From Acidobacteriaceae bacterium (GTDB lineage Bacteria; Acidobacteriota; Terriglobia; Terriglobales; Acidobacteriaceae), in NCBI GenBank assembly GCA_030040115.1, contig JASHUH010000560.1, forward strand, positions 1-13,702: a DNA stretch of 13,702 nucleotides, in the 5' to 3' direction. Under the pieces are notes generated by a model, which had not been told where the DNA came from, searched no databases, and saw only the letters and a list, made by a program, of their open reading frames with translations. Of this stretch, positions 1 to 7,056 are shown one piece after another (the stretch's first letter is position 1; every line of letters begins with the position of its first letter). A program made the translations under genes and the position numbers.

Positions 1-1260
1 CTCCTGCTGGTAGTTCAGCGCGTTCTGGGCGCTGATGAGAGCCTGCTTGTCGCTGGCCATTCCCGACTCGGCGTTCACCACGTCGAGGGGGGCCATGGTG
101 CCGATTTGTAACTGCCTGCGATTGTCGGCGAGCAACTGGGTGCTTTGATCGAGGGCGCGCTGCTTGGCTTGCACGTCTTCATAGGCTTGCACCAGCCCCC
201 AGTAGATGGTTTCCACCTGATCCACGGTATACATGAGCTGCTGGCGGAACGAAGCGTCGGTGATGCGGCGGTCGTTCTGGGCCTGATAGATGTAGCGCTT
301 ATTGACCCAGATGCCGGCGCCCTGCAACAGGTGTTGGGTGACGGTGGCGCGAAAGCTCGATTGGAGATAAGGGCTGAAGGTTGTGAAAGGCGCATTGGTG
401 GTTACACGGCTGTTCTGATAGCCGACCTGCAGATTGGCGCCGGTGACGAAGCCCTGGTTGAAAGTAAAGTTGTACTCATCGGTGTTCGTGTTCAGCTTGG
501 GCAGTCCGCCGGAAAGCAGTAAATTAACCTCGGGCGTAAAAGCCCGCTCCAGTTGGATGGTCCCGGTGAGCGCAGGATCGAGATTCTCCGGGGTGGGTCC
601 GGCGCCGGCGGTGGTGAGGGTCAAGCCGCTGACGCCCGATCCGGCGCCGCCCGCGCCCACGGTGGTGCCACCCGGTCCGCCGCCAGTGGCGAGAGTGGAG
701 GTTGAGCCGCCCAGCGTTCCGGTGACAAGGCCCGATGGCGCGCCCAGCGGCGCGGCGCCGGTTTCGGTGCGGAGAATGTCAGTGTCCGCGATGTCGAGAT
801 CGTAGCGTGCAATGGCGATGTCGTAGTTGTTTTCAATGGCCAGGGCGATGGCGTCGGCGAGGCTGAGATAGATCTTGCCGTTTTTCACCAGGTCATTGAG
901 CCGCACCGAATTGACAAAGCTGGCTTTGGGGATGGTGGTGGGCCAGTATTTGGCCAACGGATTGGGGACGAGGATTCCGGCGTAGGGCTTGGAAAAATCG
1001 CGCAACGAGGTGCGCAGAACCGGGGTGGTCACGGGCGCGGGAGCGGCGGGAAGATTGGAGGCCGCTTTTTCGGGATGGGATTCCCCGGCGCCCAGGGTTC
1101 CCTGCTGCGCAACACCGGAAGGCATTCCGGCGCTAAGCGTCAGCATCAAGGCCGCCCAAGCGCGCAGGGAGCTGGCCGCGGTGCGGCGGCCGGTGGGGCG
1201 GGAAAGGCGCGGGGCGCGGAATTGCCGATTCTCCAACTGACGAGTCCACATCCAATGCAT
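1..1260 (-). CDS. TolC-family outer-membrane efflux protein, partial (C-terminus beyond left edge)
   Basis: This frame is open from ATG at 1260 to the left edge, giving 420 codons with no stop seen. It should be the outer-membrane channel of a tripartite efflux or type I secretion pump. The N-terminus is Arg-rich and then hydrophobic (about residues 34-51, ending SGVAQQ), which fits a signal peptide. Next comes a helical start (LADAIALAIENNYDIAIARYD), a glycine-rich insertion, and strand and helix segments including SFRATVTQHLLQG. A long helix with ALDQSTQLLADNRRQLQIG, then DVVNAESGMASDKQALISAQ and ALNYQQE, is the classic TolC repeat pattern. The start is supported by GGAG six bases upstream; a second ATG at 1251 is less well placed. 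The inner-membrane pump and adaptor genes are not in the window and may lie further left. Family confidence is high; substrate is unknown. Confidence 0.88.
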   Translation of the reverse strand, partial: MHWMWTRQLENRQFRAPRLSRPTGRRTAASSLRAWAALMLTLSAGMPSGVAQQGTLGAGESHPEKAASNLPAAPAPVTTPVLRTSLRDFSKPYAGILVPNPLAKYWPTTIPKASFVNSVRLNDLVKNGKIYLSLADAIALAIENNYDIAIARYDLDIADTDILRTETGAAPLGAPSGLVTGTLGGSTSTLATGGGPGGTTVGAGGAGSGVSGLTLTTAGAGPTPENLDPALTGTIQLERAFTPEVNLLLSGGLPKLNTNTDEYNFTFNQGFVTGANLQVGYQNSRVTTNAPFTTFSPYLQSSFRATVTQHLLQGAGIWVNKRYIYQAQNDRRITDASFRQQLMYTVDQVETIYWGLVQAYEDVQAKQRALDQSTQLLADNRRQLQIGTMAPLDVVNAESGMASDKQALISAQNALNYQQE

Positions 1261-1536
1261 AATTTTCTCCACGAGAATCGTTGCGGTCCTTGGGATGATT
1301 TTCCTCAGGATGGCCGGTAGGTGGTATGCCTAACCCACGGCGGTTGATTCGTTCTGCGGTTTGATCTGCAAGGCTGATTCATTATTACGCGGCGACCATG
1401 GTGGGTTACGCGGCGCCAGTGATGCCCGTTCCGAGAAGATCACCCTGGCGATCCGGGGCAGGGTCCATGAGAAAACAGACCGCGCCAGCGGCCAGGGCGC
1501 CCGCCGGAAAACCAGGATCCGATGGGCTGCGCGGCG

Positions 1537-1560
1537 AATTAACTAACTGGTTAGTAAATT
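1537..1560. promoter_or_regulatory. TetR-operator-like palindrome upstream of the efflux gene
   Basis: The core ACTAACTGGTTAGT (1542-1555) is a perfect inverted repeat of six-base arms around a TG centre. The symmetry extends to 24 bp with 10 of 12 base pairs matching. AT-rich inverted repeats of this size and spacing are typical operators of TetR/AcrR-family repressors, which often control efflux genes. It sits about 280 bp upstream of the tolC-like start and about 240 bp upstream of truA. The function is inferred; only the symmetry is seen. Confidence 0.5.
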
Positions 1561-1722
1561 ACCGCGGGACCCGACCTTCTGGCAATTCCAGCTACGGTTT
1601 GGTGCGCGCAAATTTCTGCTTATGCATGGCGTAAGAGCTTTGAATGCGTGGTGCGGCACGGGCGGGCCGGCTTCGAGTACTTCTCTTTCACGTGTAGCCC
1701 TTGCAATTTCAATTGAAGGTGG

Positions 1723-1741
1723 CGATTCTTTGAGGGAATCG
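1723..1741 (+). promoter_or_regulatory. Small hairpin in the truA leader
   Basis: CGATTC (1723-1728) pairs perfectly with GAATCG (1736-1741) across a seven-base loop. It lies 55 bases before the truA start and has no T-run after it, so it does not look like an intrinsic terminator. It may be chance or a minor leader structure. Confidence 0.2.
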
Positions 1742-1796
1742 ACCCTGGAGTTCCCGGGCTTGGGCACACAGGAGAAGGAGAAGGGCTATTACCCCG

Positions 1797-2672
1797 TTGA
1801 CAGAGCGAAGGCAACCAGCGCCGGCCCAGAACTGGAAGCTGATTCTGGCTTACGATGGCACGGACTTTAAGGGTTGGCAGGTGCAGCCGGGCGCGCCGAC
1901 CATTCAAGGTGAGCTGCAGGCCGCGCTGGGCCGCATCACGGGCGAGAGTCCACTGCCGCAAGGCTCCGGCCGCACCGATGCCGGGGTGCATGCGCTGGCG
2001 CAGGTGGCGAGCTTTGTGCTCCATGCGCCCATTCCGGCGGAAAACCTGCTACGCGCCCTGAATCGGACTCTTCCTATGTTCATCCGGGTGCTGGACGCGA
2101 GAACGGTGCGCAGCGCCTTTCATGCGCGGCACGCGGCGGTGGCCAAGACGTACGAATACCGGATTTTCCGCGAGCCGGTTTGTCCGCCGTTCCTGGCGCG
2201 GTATGTATATGCCTGCCCCTGGGCGCTCGACCTGGAGACGATGGCCGCATGCGCACAGGTTTTCGTGGGAGAACACGATTTTGCGAGCTTTGCCGCCGCC
2301 GACCCCGATTTGGCCGGTCGGGAGGGTGCTCGTGAGCAGGAAGGCGGCGCAGGAGTGTCGGCCGGGGCGCCGGTTGTGGCCGGTACGGTGAAGACGATCT
2401 TCTCTTCGCAGTGGGAGCGGCGACCCACCGAGGCCGGCGAGTTGGTGGTGTATCGTGTGCGCGGCAACGGATTTCTGCACCACATGGTGCGCAACCTGGT
2501 AGGAACCACGATCGAGGTGGGGCGCGGGCGGTTGCGCGTGGAGGCCATTGCCGGGATTTTGGCGGCGCGGTCGCGTGCGGCGGCCGGACCCACGGCGCCG
2601 GCGCGGGGGCTGTTTCTGCATTCGGTGGAGTACGGCGAGGATGAGGGCGATCTTGCGAGAGTGGAGGGCTAG
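1797..2672 (+). CDS. truA: tRNA pseudouridine(38-40) synthase TruA
   Basis: This 291-residue protein should convert uridines 38-40 in the anticodon stem-loop of tRNAs to pseudouridine in the cytoplasm. The N-terminal part has the family pattern LILAYDGTDFKGWQ (15-28) and the catalytic loop GSGRTDAGVHA (56-66), with D61 the expected nucleophile. The C-terminal half has FHARHAA, KTYEYRI, HDFASF and GNGFLHHMVRNLVG, all typical of TruA. It is slightly longer than the E. coli enzyme (270 residues). The extra length is mostly an Ala/Gly/Glu-rich insertion around residues 170-200 and an acidic tail. The start is TTG; a purine-rich stretch GGAGAAGGAGAAGGG (1771-1785) lies 11 bases before it, and no in-frame ATG or GTG is better placed. 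It appears to be a single gene. Confidence 0.95.
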   Translation: MTERRQPAPAQNWKLILAYDGTDFKGWQVQPGAPTIQGELQAALGRITGESPLPQGSGRTDAGVHALAQVASFVLHAPIPAENLLRALNRTLPMFIRVLDARTVRSAFHARHAAVAKTYEYRIFREPVCPPFLARYVYACPWALDLETMAACAQVFVGEHDFASFAAADPDLAGREGAREQEGGAGVSAGAPVVAGTVKTIFSSQWERRPTEAGELVVYRVRGNGFLHHMVRNLVGTTIEVGRGRLRVEAIAGILAARSRAAAGPTAPARGLFLHSVEYGEDEGDLARVEG

Positions 2673-2715
2673 ATTGCCGGCAACATGCATTCGAGTTTGT
2701 GCATTCCGGGATCCC

Positions 2716-2768
2716 GGGTCTCAAAAGCGAGACTCTTCGACAGGCTCGGGGCAGGCCTTGGGGCACCC
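2716..2768. repeat. REP-like palindrome with GGGGCACCC motif
   Basis: GGGTCTC (2716-2722) pairs with GAGACTC (2729-2735) around the loop AAAAGC, with one G-T wobble. About 25 bases later comes GGGGCACCC (2760-2768). In between is CTTCGACAGGCTCGGGGCAG, which resembles dispersed intergenic repeat sequence. Hairpins next to a GGGCACCC box also occur at 13393-13436 in this window. From memory, such elements recur between genes in acidobacterial genomes. Copy number cannot be judged from one window, so the repeat call is partly inference. Confidence 0.4.
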
Positions 2769-2924
2769 AAAGCTGGTGGTCGGACTCGCATCTCGGGGAA
2801 CCGGGTCAGCCGCCCAGCGTAATTGTCGCCGAATCGACTACCGCCATAGAAAAACTCTATATTTTATTCTATCCGCGTATCTGGCGCAAGATGAATACGA
2901 CCTTCCCGGGGGTCGACAAAAGGA

Positions 2925-2934
2925 CTATATTTAG
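2925..2934 (+). promoter_or_regulatory. Possible operator/-10 region of the toxin-antitoxin module
   Basis: CTATATTTAG is a near-palindrome (8 of 10 positions symmetric) 21 bases before the antitoxin start. An eight-base match, CTATATTT, also occurs at 2857-2864. TATATT (2927-2932) could be a -10 box, but no good -35 is at the right distance. Antitoxins of this family normally repress their own promoter by binding such sites, so this is the most likely control region. Confidence 0.3.
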
Positions 2935-2955
2935 ACTGTTAAGGGACCAGCGAGC

Positions 2956-3231
2956 GTGGTTATGCGCTATTCCACACAGATCAAGCCGATCAGCTACGTC
3001 AAGACCCACGCCGCCGAACTGCTGGACAGGATCGCGGAGGAGCGGGAGCCGATTATCATAACCCAGAACGGCGAGGCGCGGGCGGTGCTGATGGACATTC
3101 GCTCCTACGAGGAGTCGCAGGAGACATTGGTGCTGGAGAAGATCCTTGCGCTTGCGGACCAAGAAATCGAGAGGGGAGAAACGGTTCCCATCGAAGAAGT
3201 GATGGCTGAGTTTGGCGTGAGGCCCGCTTGA
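2956..3231 (+). CDS. Type II antitoxin, Phd/YefM family
   Basis: This 91-residue protein matches the Phd/YefM antitoxin pattern. The N-terminal DNA-binding part reads ISYVKTHAAELLDRIAEERE, then PIIITQNGEARAVLMDIRSY (residues 12 to about 51). A charged helical C-terminus follows, which in this family wraps and inhibits the toxin. The expected role is to neutralise the toxin encoded next and to repress the shared promoter. The start is probably GTG at 2956, with AAGGGA ending nine bases upstream. ATG at 2962 would remove two residues and is also possible. The toxin gene begins six bases after this stop, so the two are co-transcribed. Confidence 0.88.
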   Translation: MVMRYSTQIKPISYVKTHAAELLDRIAEEREPIIITQNGEARAVLMDIRSYEESQETLVLEKILALADQEIERGETVPIEEVMAEFGVRPA

Positions 3232-3237
3232 GGCCTG

Positions 3238-3564
3238 ATGGCCTTCGCAGTCCGCTTTACCGTCGGCGCGCAGAAGGATCTGCGCAGCATCCGCGCATAT
3301 ATCGCGGAGAAGGATTCGCAGGAGAAAGCCGATTACGTTGCACAAAGCATTGTTCGAGCGGCTTTGACGCTTAAAGACTTCCCCAAGCGTGGGGCGTATC
3401 CACCGGAGTTGCTGGCAAGGGGTAACCGAAATTATCGGCAGGTATTTTTTAAACCGTACCGCATTCTGTATCGAATCCGAGCAAATGACGTGTATGTTGC
3501 TTTGATCGCCGATGGCCGCCGGAATATGGCTCCGCTTCTGGTGAGGCGGTTGCATATCGTCTGA
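3238..3564 (+). CDS. Type II toxin, RelE/ParE superfamily
   Basis: This 108-residue protein has the RelE/ParE fold pattern. It opens with a strand FAVRFTVGAQKDL and a helical segment IRAYIAEKDSQEKADYVAQS. FPKRGAYPPEL and YRQVFFKPYRILYRI follow, and it ends with VYVALIADGRRNMAPLLVRR. RelE members cut mRNA on the ribosome and ParE members poison DNA gyrase. The sequence alone does not settle which applies; YIAEKDS and the FPxRG...PEL segment lean towards ParE-like proteins. It lies six bases after the Phd/YefM antitoxin gene, the usual order. Ribosome binding is weak (GAGG upstream), consistent with coupling to the antitoxin. Nothing is truncated, so the module looks intact. Confidence 0.87.
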   Translation: MAFAVRFTVGAQKDLRSIRAYIAEKDSQEKADYVAQSIVRAALTLKDFPKRGAYPPELLARGNRNYRQVFFKPYRILYRIRANDVYVALIADGRRNMAPLLVRRLHIV

Positions 3565-3603
3565 TCGCACCTCGTCTTCCCCTGTTACCCTGAAACCGTC
3601 TGG

Positions 3604-4857
3604 ATGGCGCTTTTGTTTCGCAACTCGACGTATGCCCTGATCACGGCGCTGGCGGCGCGCAGGCCGGTTCACCTGGCGTTTGCCTGGCTGCACGGAAATC
3701 CGAAGACGATCATGGACTGGCAAAAGGAGCTGGTGGAAATTCCTGCGCCGCCGTACGGGGAAGAGGCGCGTGGGGAATGGCTTGCGGCGCGTTTTGGGGA
3801 GGCGGGCTTGCAGCAGGTGGAAACCGACGCAGCCGGCAACGTATGGGGAGTGCTGGCGGCTGCGGGGCTGCCGCCGGAAAGCACGGGGCCGGTGGTGTTG
3901 CTTTCGGCGCACCTGGACACGGTGTTTCCGGCTGGGACGCCGATTCACGCCGTGGTGGAAGGCGACCGACTGAAGGCGCCGGGGGCCTGCGATAATGGCG
4001 CCGGACTGGCGGGGATGTTGGCCCTTGCGCATGCGCTGATCCAGGGCGGCGTGGAATTGCCGCCGACGCTGGTTTTTCTGGGAAATGTTGGCGAAGAAGG
4101 CGAAGGCGACCTGCGCGGGGTGCGGCACGTATACCAGCAGAGCGGCATGGAAGGGCGCATCGCGGCGCATATTGTGCTCGACGGCGCCGGGTCCGACACC
4201 GCCGTCACGCAGGCCATCGGCAGCAGCCGTTATCAGGTGAATATCACCGGCCCCGGTGGACACAGCTTTACCGATGCGGGTACGCCGAATCCGATTGCAG
4301 TCCTGGCGGTGGCGTTGGCCGCGCTGGCGGGCGTGGATGTGCCGGAAGAGCCGCGCACAACCGTCAATTTTGGGACCATCCGCGGGGGAACCAGCGTCAA
4401 CTCCATTCCCGAGAGCGCGCAGGCGGCGATCGATTTTCGTTCTACGGCGCCCGAGCAACTGGTGCGGCTGGAAGTGGCCTTGCACCGGGCCGTAGAGCAC
4501 GCGGTGAGGAGCGCCAACGCCCCATTCAAAGGCGGCCAAGGCCGCGGCGCCGTGTCCTATAGCGTGGCCAAAATCGGGGAGCGGCCTGCCGCGGTGCTGC
4601 CCGAAGATTCTCCGCTGATGGCGGCTTTGTGCGCCGTGGACCGTCATCTGGGCCTGCGCACCGATCTGCGCCTGGGTTCGACCGACGCGAATCTGCCGCT
4701 TTCGTTGGGCGTGCCGGCCTTGTCTCTGGGCGCGGGGGGCGAAGGCGGCGCCGCGCATACGCTGGGCGAATGGTATTGCGCGAAGAACCGCGAACTGGGG
4801 CTCAGGCGGGTGCTGCTGCTGACGCTTGCCATGCTGGAATGGGCGGCGGAGCAGTAG
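3604..4857 (+). CDS. M20-family metallopeptidase (peptidase T-like)
   Basis: This 417-residue protein is a zinc-dependent M20 hydrolase, probably an aminopeptidase or amidohydrolase acting on small peptides or acylated amino acids. Metal and catalytic residues are visible: SAHLDTVFP (H103, D105), ACDNGAG (bridging D130), GEEGEGD (E164 catalytic base, E165), VLDGAG (D193) and GGAAHTLGEWY (H385). The inserted dimerisation domain has GPGGHSF (H220). EIPAPPYGEEARG near residue 45 is a family landmark. The start at 3604 lacks a clear ribosome site. ATG at 3712 would remove 36 residues, but PVHLAFAWLHGNPKTI before it resembles the usual N-terminal helix of the family, so the longer form is preferred. 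There is no signal peptide, so it is likely cytoplasmic. It stands alone, 39 bases after the toxin gene. Confidence 0.88.
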   Translation: MALLFRNSTYALITALAARRPVHLAFAWLHGNPKTIMDWQKELVEIPAPPYGEEARGEWLAARFGEAGLQQVETDAAGNVWGVLAAAGLPPESTGPVVLLSAHLDTVFPAGTPIHAVVEGDRLKAPGACDNGAGLAGMLALAHALIQGGVELPPTLVFLGNVGEEGEGDLRGVRHVYQQSGMEGRIAAHIVLDGAGSDTAVTQAIGSSRYQVNITGPGGHSFTDAGTPNPIAVLAVALAALAGVDVPEEPRTTVNFGTIRGGTSVNSIPESAQAAIDFRSTAPEQLVRLEVALHRAVEHAVRSANAPFKGGQGRGAVSYSVAKIGERPAAVLPEDSPLMAALCAVDRHLGLRTDLRLGSTDANLPLSLGVPALSLGAGGEGGAAHTLGEWYCAKNRELGLRRVLLLTLAMLEWAAEQ

Positions 4858-5272
4858 CGCTTTGACGGGGTGGCGAACGCGAAACCGGCTCGTGACCTTT
4901 GAGCGGGAATCCGCGGCGCCGGGGGGATGACGACGGAGCTGTGAACTGGCTGCCGGGAAGCCACGTCTAATGGTTTTAGGTTGCTCTCCACGATGACGCC
5001 TTGCGCGGGACGGCATCTAATTCGAAAGGGAATTGGCAGGGTACGCCGAGGGCGGGGGCATGGAATTCCCGCACAGGATCGTCCGGACTGGATATACTGG
5101 ACGTTGACGCATCGGACAATTCGGGCTTAGAGCAGTTTCAGCGTTCAGGTGCACTTTCGGAGATTGGGGAAGGCGGCTTTTTCATAGGGAAAAGACCACT
5201 TCGCTCCGCGGCTCCGAGGCATAGCAACTCGAGAACTGCTGTAGGCGGCGCCTTACGAGGTCATTGAAGTCC
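4858..5272. other. Intergenic region before the HtrA-like gene
   Basis: These 415 bases lie between two plus-strand genes. One short plus-strand open frame (from 5001) resembles no known protein and lacks a ribosome site, so it is not called. A weak hairpin TGGCT/AGCCA (4947-4963), followed by the loosely T-rich TAATGGTTTTAGG, could end transcription of the peptidase gene. TATACT (5093-5098) could be a -10 box for the protease but has no good -35 partner. TTGACG occurs at 5104 without a matching -10. Confidence 0.5.
4947..4963 (+). terminator. Weak candidate terminator hairpin after the M20 gene
   Basis: A five-base stem TGGCT/AGCCA encloses a seven-base loop. It is followed within about 10 bases by GGTTTTAGG rather than a clean T-run. 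It lies 90 bases after the peptidase stop. The stem is short, so this is only a candidate. Confidence 0.2.
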
Positions 5273-6898
5273 ATGAAATCGCTCTTTGCACGGCTGCGCA
5301 CGCGCCGCCTCGCTTCGACCTTTGTGCTGCTCTCCACCGTCACTGCCGCCATTGTAGCGGGCTCATTTGCCGCTCACGGAGCGCGCAGCCAGGAGCAGCA
5401 AGTTTCCAGCGCGGACGCGACCCCGCTGAAGATCGTGAATTCCCCCATTGCGAGCAACGAGTTTGTGCGTATCGCCAAGATGGTGGGACCGGCGGTGGTG
5501 AACATCAACACCCAGACGCTGCCCAAGCAGTCCGAAAACCGCCGTCAATTCCATGGCCGCGCGTTGCCCTTGCCGCAGAACCCGGGAGGAGACGATGGCC
5601 AGGGCGACGGCGACGGCGAGGACAACTTCCAGGACTTTTTCAATCGCTTCTTCGGCGGTCAGATTCCCTCGCCCGATCAGGGGGATGGGGGCAGCGGAGT
5701 GCAGGAATCGCTGGGCTCGGGATTCATTGTCGATCCGCGGGGTTACATCATCACCAACGATCACGTGGTGGACAAGGCGGACAAAATTTACGTGAAGCTC
5801 TCGACGGATCCGGACACGCAGGACCTGGGAAGGCCGGCGCGGGTGATCGGCGTAGACAAGGCCACCGACCTGGCGGTGATCAAGATCGACGCCAGCGCGC
5901 CGTTGCCGACGATGAAGATGGGCAACTCCAATGACGTGCAGGTGGGCGACTGGGTGGAAGCCATCGGCAGCCCGTTTGCGCTTTCGCAGACGGTCACGGC
6001 GGGCATTATTTCGGCCAAGAACCGGACCATTGAGCAGGGCCCCAGCGGGCAGTTCCAGCATTTCCTGCAGACCGATGCGGCCATCAACCCGGGCAACTCC
6101 GGCGGGCCGCTGCTGGATATGAACGGGAACGTGATCGGGGTGAACACGGCGATCTATACGCAATCGGCGGGTTACCAGGGCATCGGCTTCGCCATGCCGT
6201 CCAACACCGTGGTTGCGGTTTATAACGACTTGATCAGCCCCAGCCACAAAGTGGTGCGCGGGGGCATCGGCATCCAGTTCCGCGAAGGCCTCTCCGACGC
6301 GGTGAATCGCGTGTACGGATTTAAGAATGGAGTGCTGGTGCAGCAAGTGCAGCCAGGCGGGCCCGCGGATCGGGCGGGGCTCAAGGATGGCGACATCATC
6401 ACCAGCTTGGACGGCCGGCCGGTGAAGGATGGCGATGCGCTGGTGGACGAAATTGCCAGCCGCCGGCCGGGGTCCACGGTGCAGTTGGGCTATTTGCGGA
6501 GCGGGAAAGAGGAAGTGGCGTCGGTGACCATCGGCGATCGCGACAAGTTGTTCGCCGATGTTGGCCCCCAGCAGCCGCAGGCCAACCCAGAAACCGCGGA
6601 GAGCGCGAGTGAAGCGAAGCTGGGGATCGTGGTCCAGGAGGAGTCGCAGGCCGACGCGGCGAAGCTGAAAACCCCCGGGGTGGTGATCGAGTCAGTGCGC
6701 ACCGGATCGTTTGCCGATCTGCAAGGGCTTGAACCGGGACTGATCATTACGCACGTAAACCGGGAACCGACGGGCAACAAAGACCAGTTCGACGCGGTGG
6801 TGGGGAAGCTGAAGACCGGCGACGACGTAGTTTTCGAGGTGATGGATCCACATCATCCCGAGCAAGGCATTAACTACGTGGGCGGAACGTTGCAATAA
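5273..6898 (+). CDS. HtrA/Deg-family periplasmic serine protease (trypsin-like, two PDZ domains)
   Basis: This 541-residue protein is a DegP/DegQ-type protease that should degrade or hold misfolded envelope proteins. It has a basic N-terminus and a hydrophobic stretch (STFVLLSTVTAAIVAGSFAA, about residues 16-35) acting as signal peptide or membrane anchor. An acidic Gly/Asp-rich linker follows (about 104-140), then the protease domain. The triad is TNDHVV (H164), ATDLAVIKID (D199) and PGNSGGPL (S276). PDZ1 spans about 330-420 (GVLVQQVQPGGPADRAGL) and PDZ2 about 450-541 (GVVIESVRTGSFADLQGL), both near-canonical. ATG at 5273 is chosen because GAGG lies 12 bases upstream. A TTG three codons earlier would sit only three bases from it. 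The domain order matches Deg proteins, but no paralogue name can be assigned. Confidence 0.94.
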   Translation: MKSLFARLRTRRLASTFVLLSTVTAAIVAGSFAAHGARSQEQQVSSADATPLKIVNSPIASNEFVRIAKMVGPAVVNINTQTLPKQSENRRQFHGRALPLPQNPGGDDGQGDGDGEDNFQDFFNRFFGGQIPSPDQGDGGSGVQESLGSGFIVDPRGYIITNDHVVDKADKIYVKLSTDPDTQDLGRPARVIGVDKATDLAVIKIDASAPLPTMKMGNSNDVQVGDWVEAIGSPFALSQTVTAGIISAKNRTIEQGPSGQFQHFLQTDAAINPGNSGGPLLDMNGNVIGVNTAIYTQSAGYQGIGFAMPSNTVVAVYNDLISPSHKVVRGGIGIQFREGLSDAVNRVYGFKNGVLVQQVQPGGPADRAGLKDGDIITSLDGRPVKDGDALVDEIASRRPGSTVQLGYLRSGKEEVASVTIGDRDKLFADVGPQQPQANPETAESASEAKLGIVVQEESQADAAKLKTPGVVIESVRTGSFADLQGLEPGLIITHVNREPTGNKDQFDAVVGKLKTGDDVVFEVMDPHHPEQGINYVGGTLQ

Positions 6899-6959
6899 AG
6901 CTTGAGGCGGCGGTTTGAGATTGTGGAGGCCGGCGCCCAAACCGGGTAAGCAGACTGGA

Positions 6960-6971
6960 ATTTCCGGAAAT
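6960..6971. promoter_or_regulatory. Perfect 12-bp palindrome upstream of a promoter
   Basis: ATTTCCGGAAAT is fully self-complementary. It ends 14 bases before the -35 box of the promoter at 6986-7014. A regulator site at this distance could activate or repress, but no matching regulator gene is in the window. Chance cannot be excluded. Confidence 0.35.
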
Positions 6972-6985
6972 GGAAATCATTTCGC

Positions 6986-7014
6986 TTGCCAGGATGCGAG
7001 ACCTTGGCTAAACT
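6986..7014 (+). promoter_or_regulatory. Sigma-70-type promoter for the small peptidoglycan-binding protein
   Basis: TTGCCA (6986-6991, five of six consensus bases) and TAAACT (7009-7014, four of six) are separated by exactly 17 bases. Transcription would start near 7021, leaving a leader of about 36 bases before the GTG at 7057. This is the best promoter match seen in the window and suggests the gene is transcribed independently of the protease upstream. Confidence 0.6.
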
Positions 7015-7056
7015 GCTCGGAAAGATCAAACTTTATTGACGAGGAGCGGTAGAGGC

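Larger units (their letters stand above)
1261..1796. other. Divergent intergenic region between tolC-like gene and truA
   Basis: These 536 bases separate the divergent tolC-like and truA genes. Short open frames occur on both strands but none has a recognisable protein or a convincing ribosome site. The region holds a TetR-operator-like palindrome (1537-1560), a 10-bp palindrome TTCAATTGAA (1708-1717) and a hairpin (1723-1741). No confident -35/-10 pair was found for either gene. No regulator gene is present here. Confidence 0.6.

Noticed and set aside
2869..5016. 715-codon open frame on the minus strand
   Set aside because: It lies opposite the toxin-antitoxin pair, the M20 peptidase and flanking gaps, all of which are convincing. 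The translation is rich in Arg, Gln, His and Pro without any domain, as expected for antisense of high-GC genes.
5001..5267. 88-codon plus-strand frame before the HtrA gene
   Set aside because: No ribosome site, no recognisable sequence, and it overlaps the likely promoter and leader of the protease gene.
5363..6346. 327-codon minus-strand frame opposite the HtrA gene
   Set aside because: The HtrA frame has the complete catalytic triad and PDZ domains; the antisense translation shows no family pattern.
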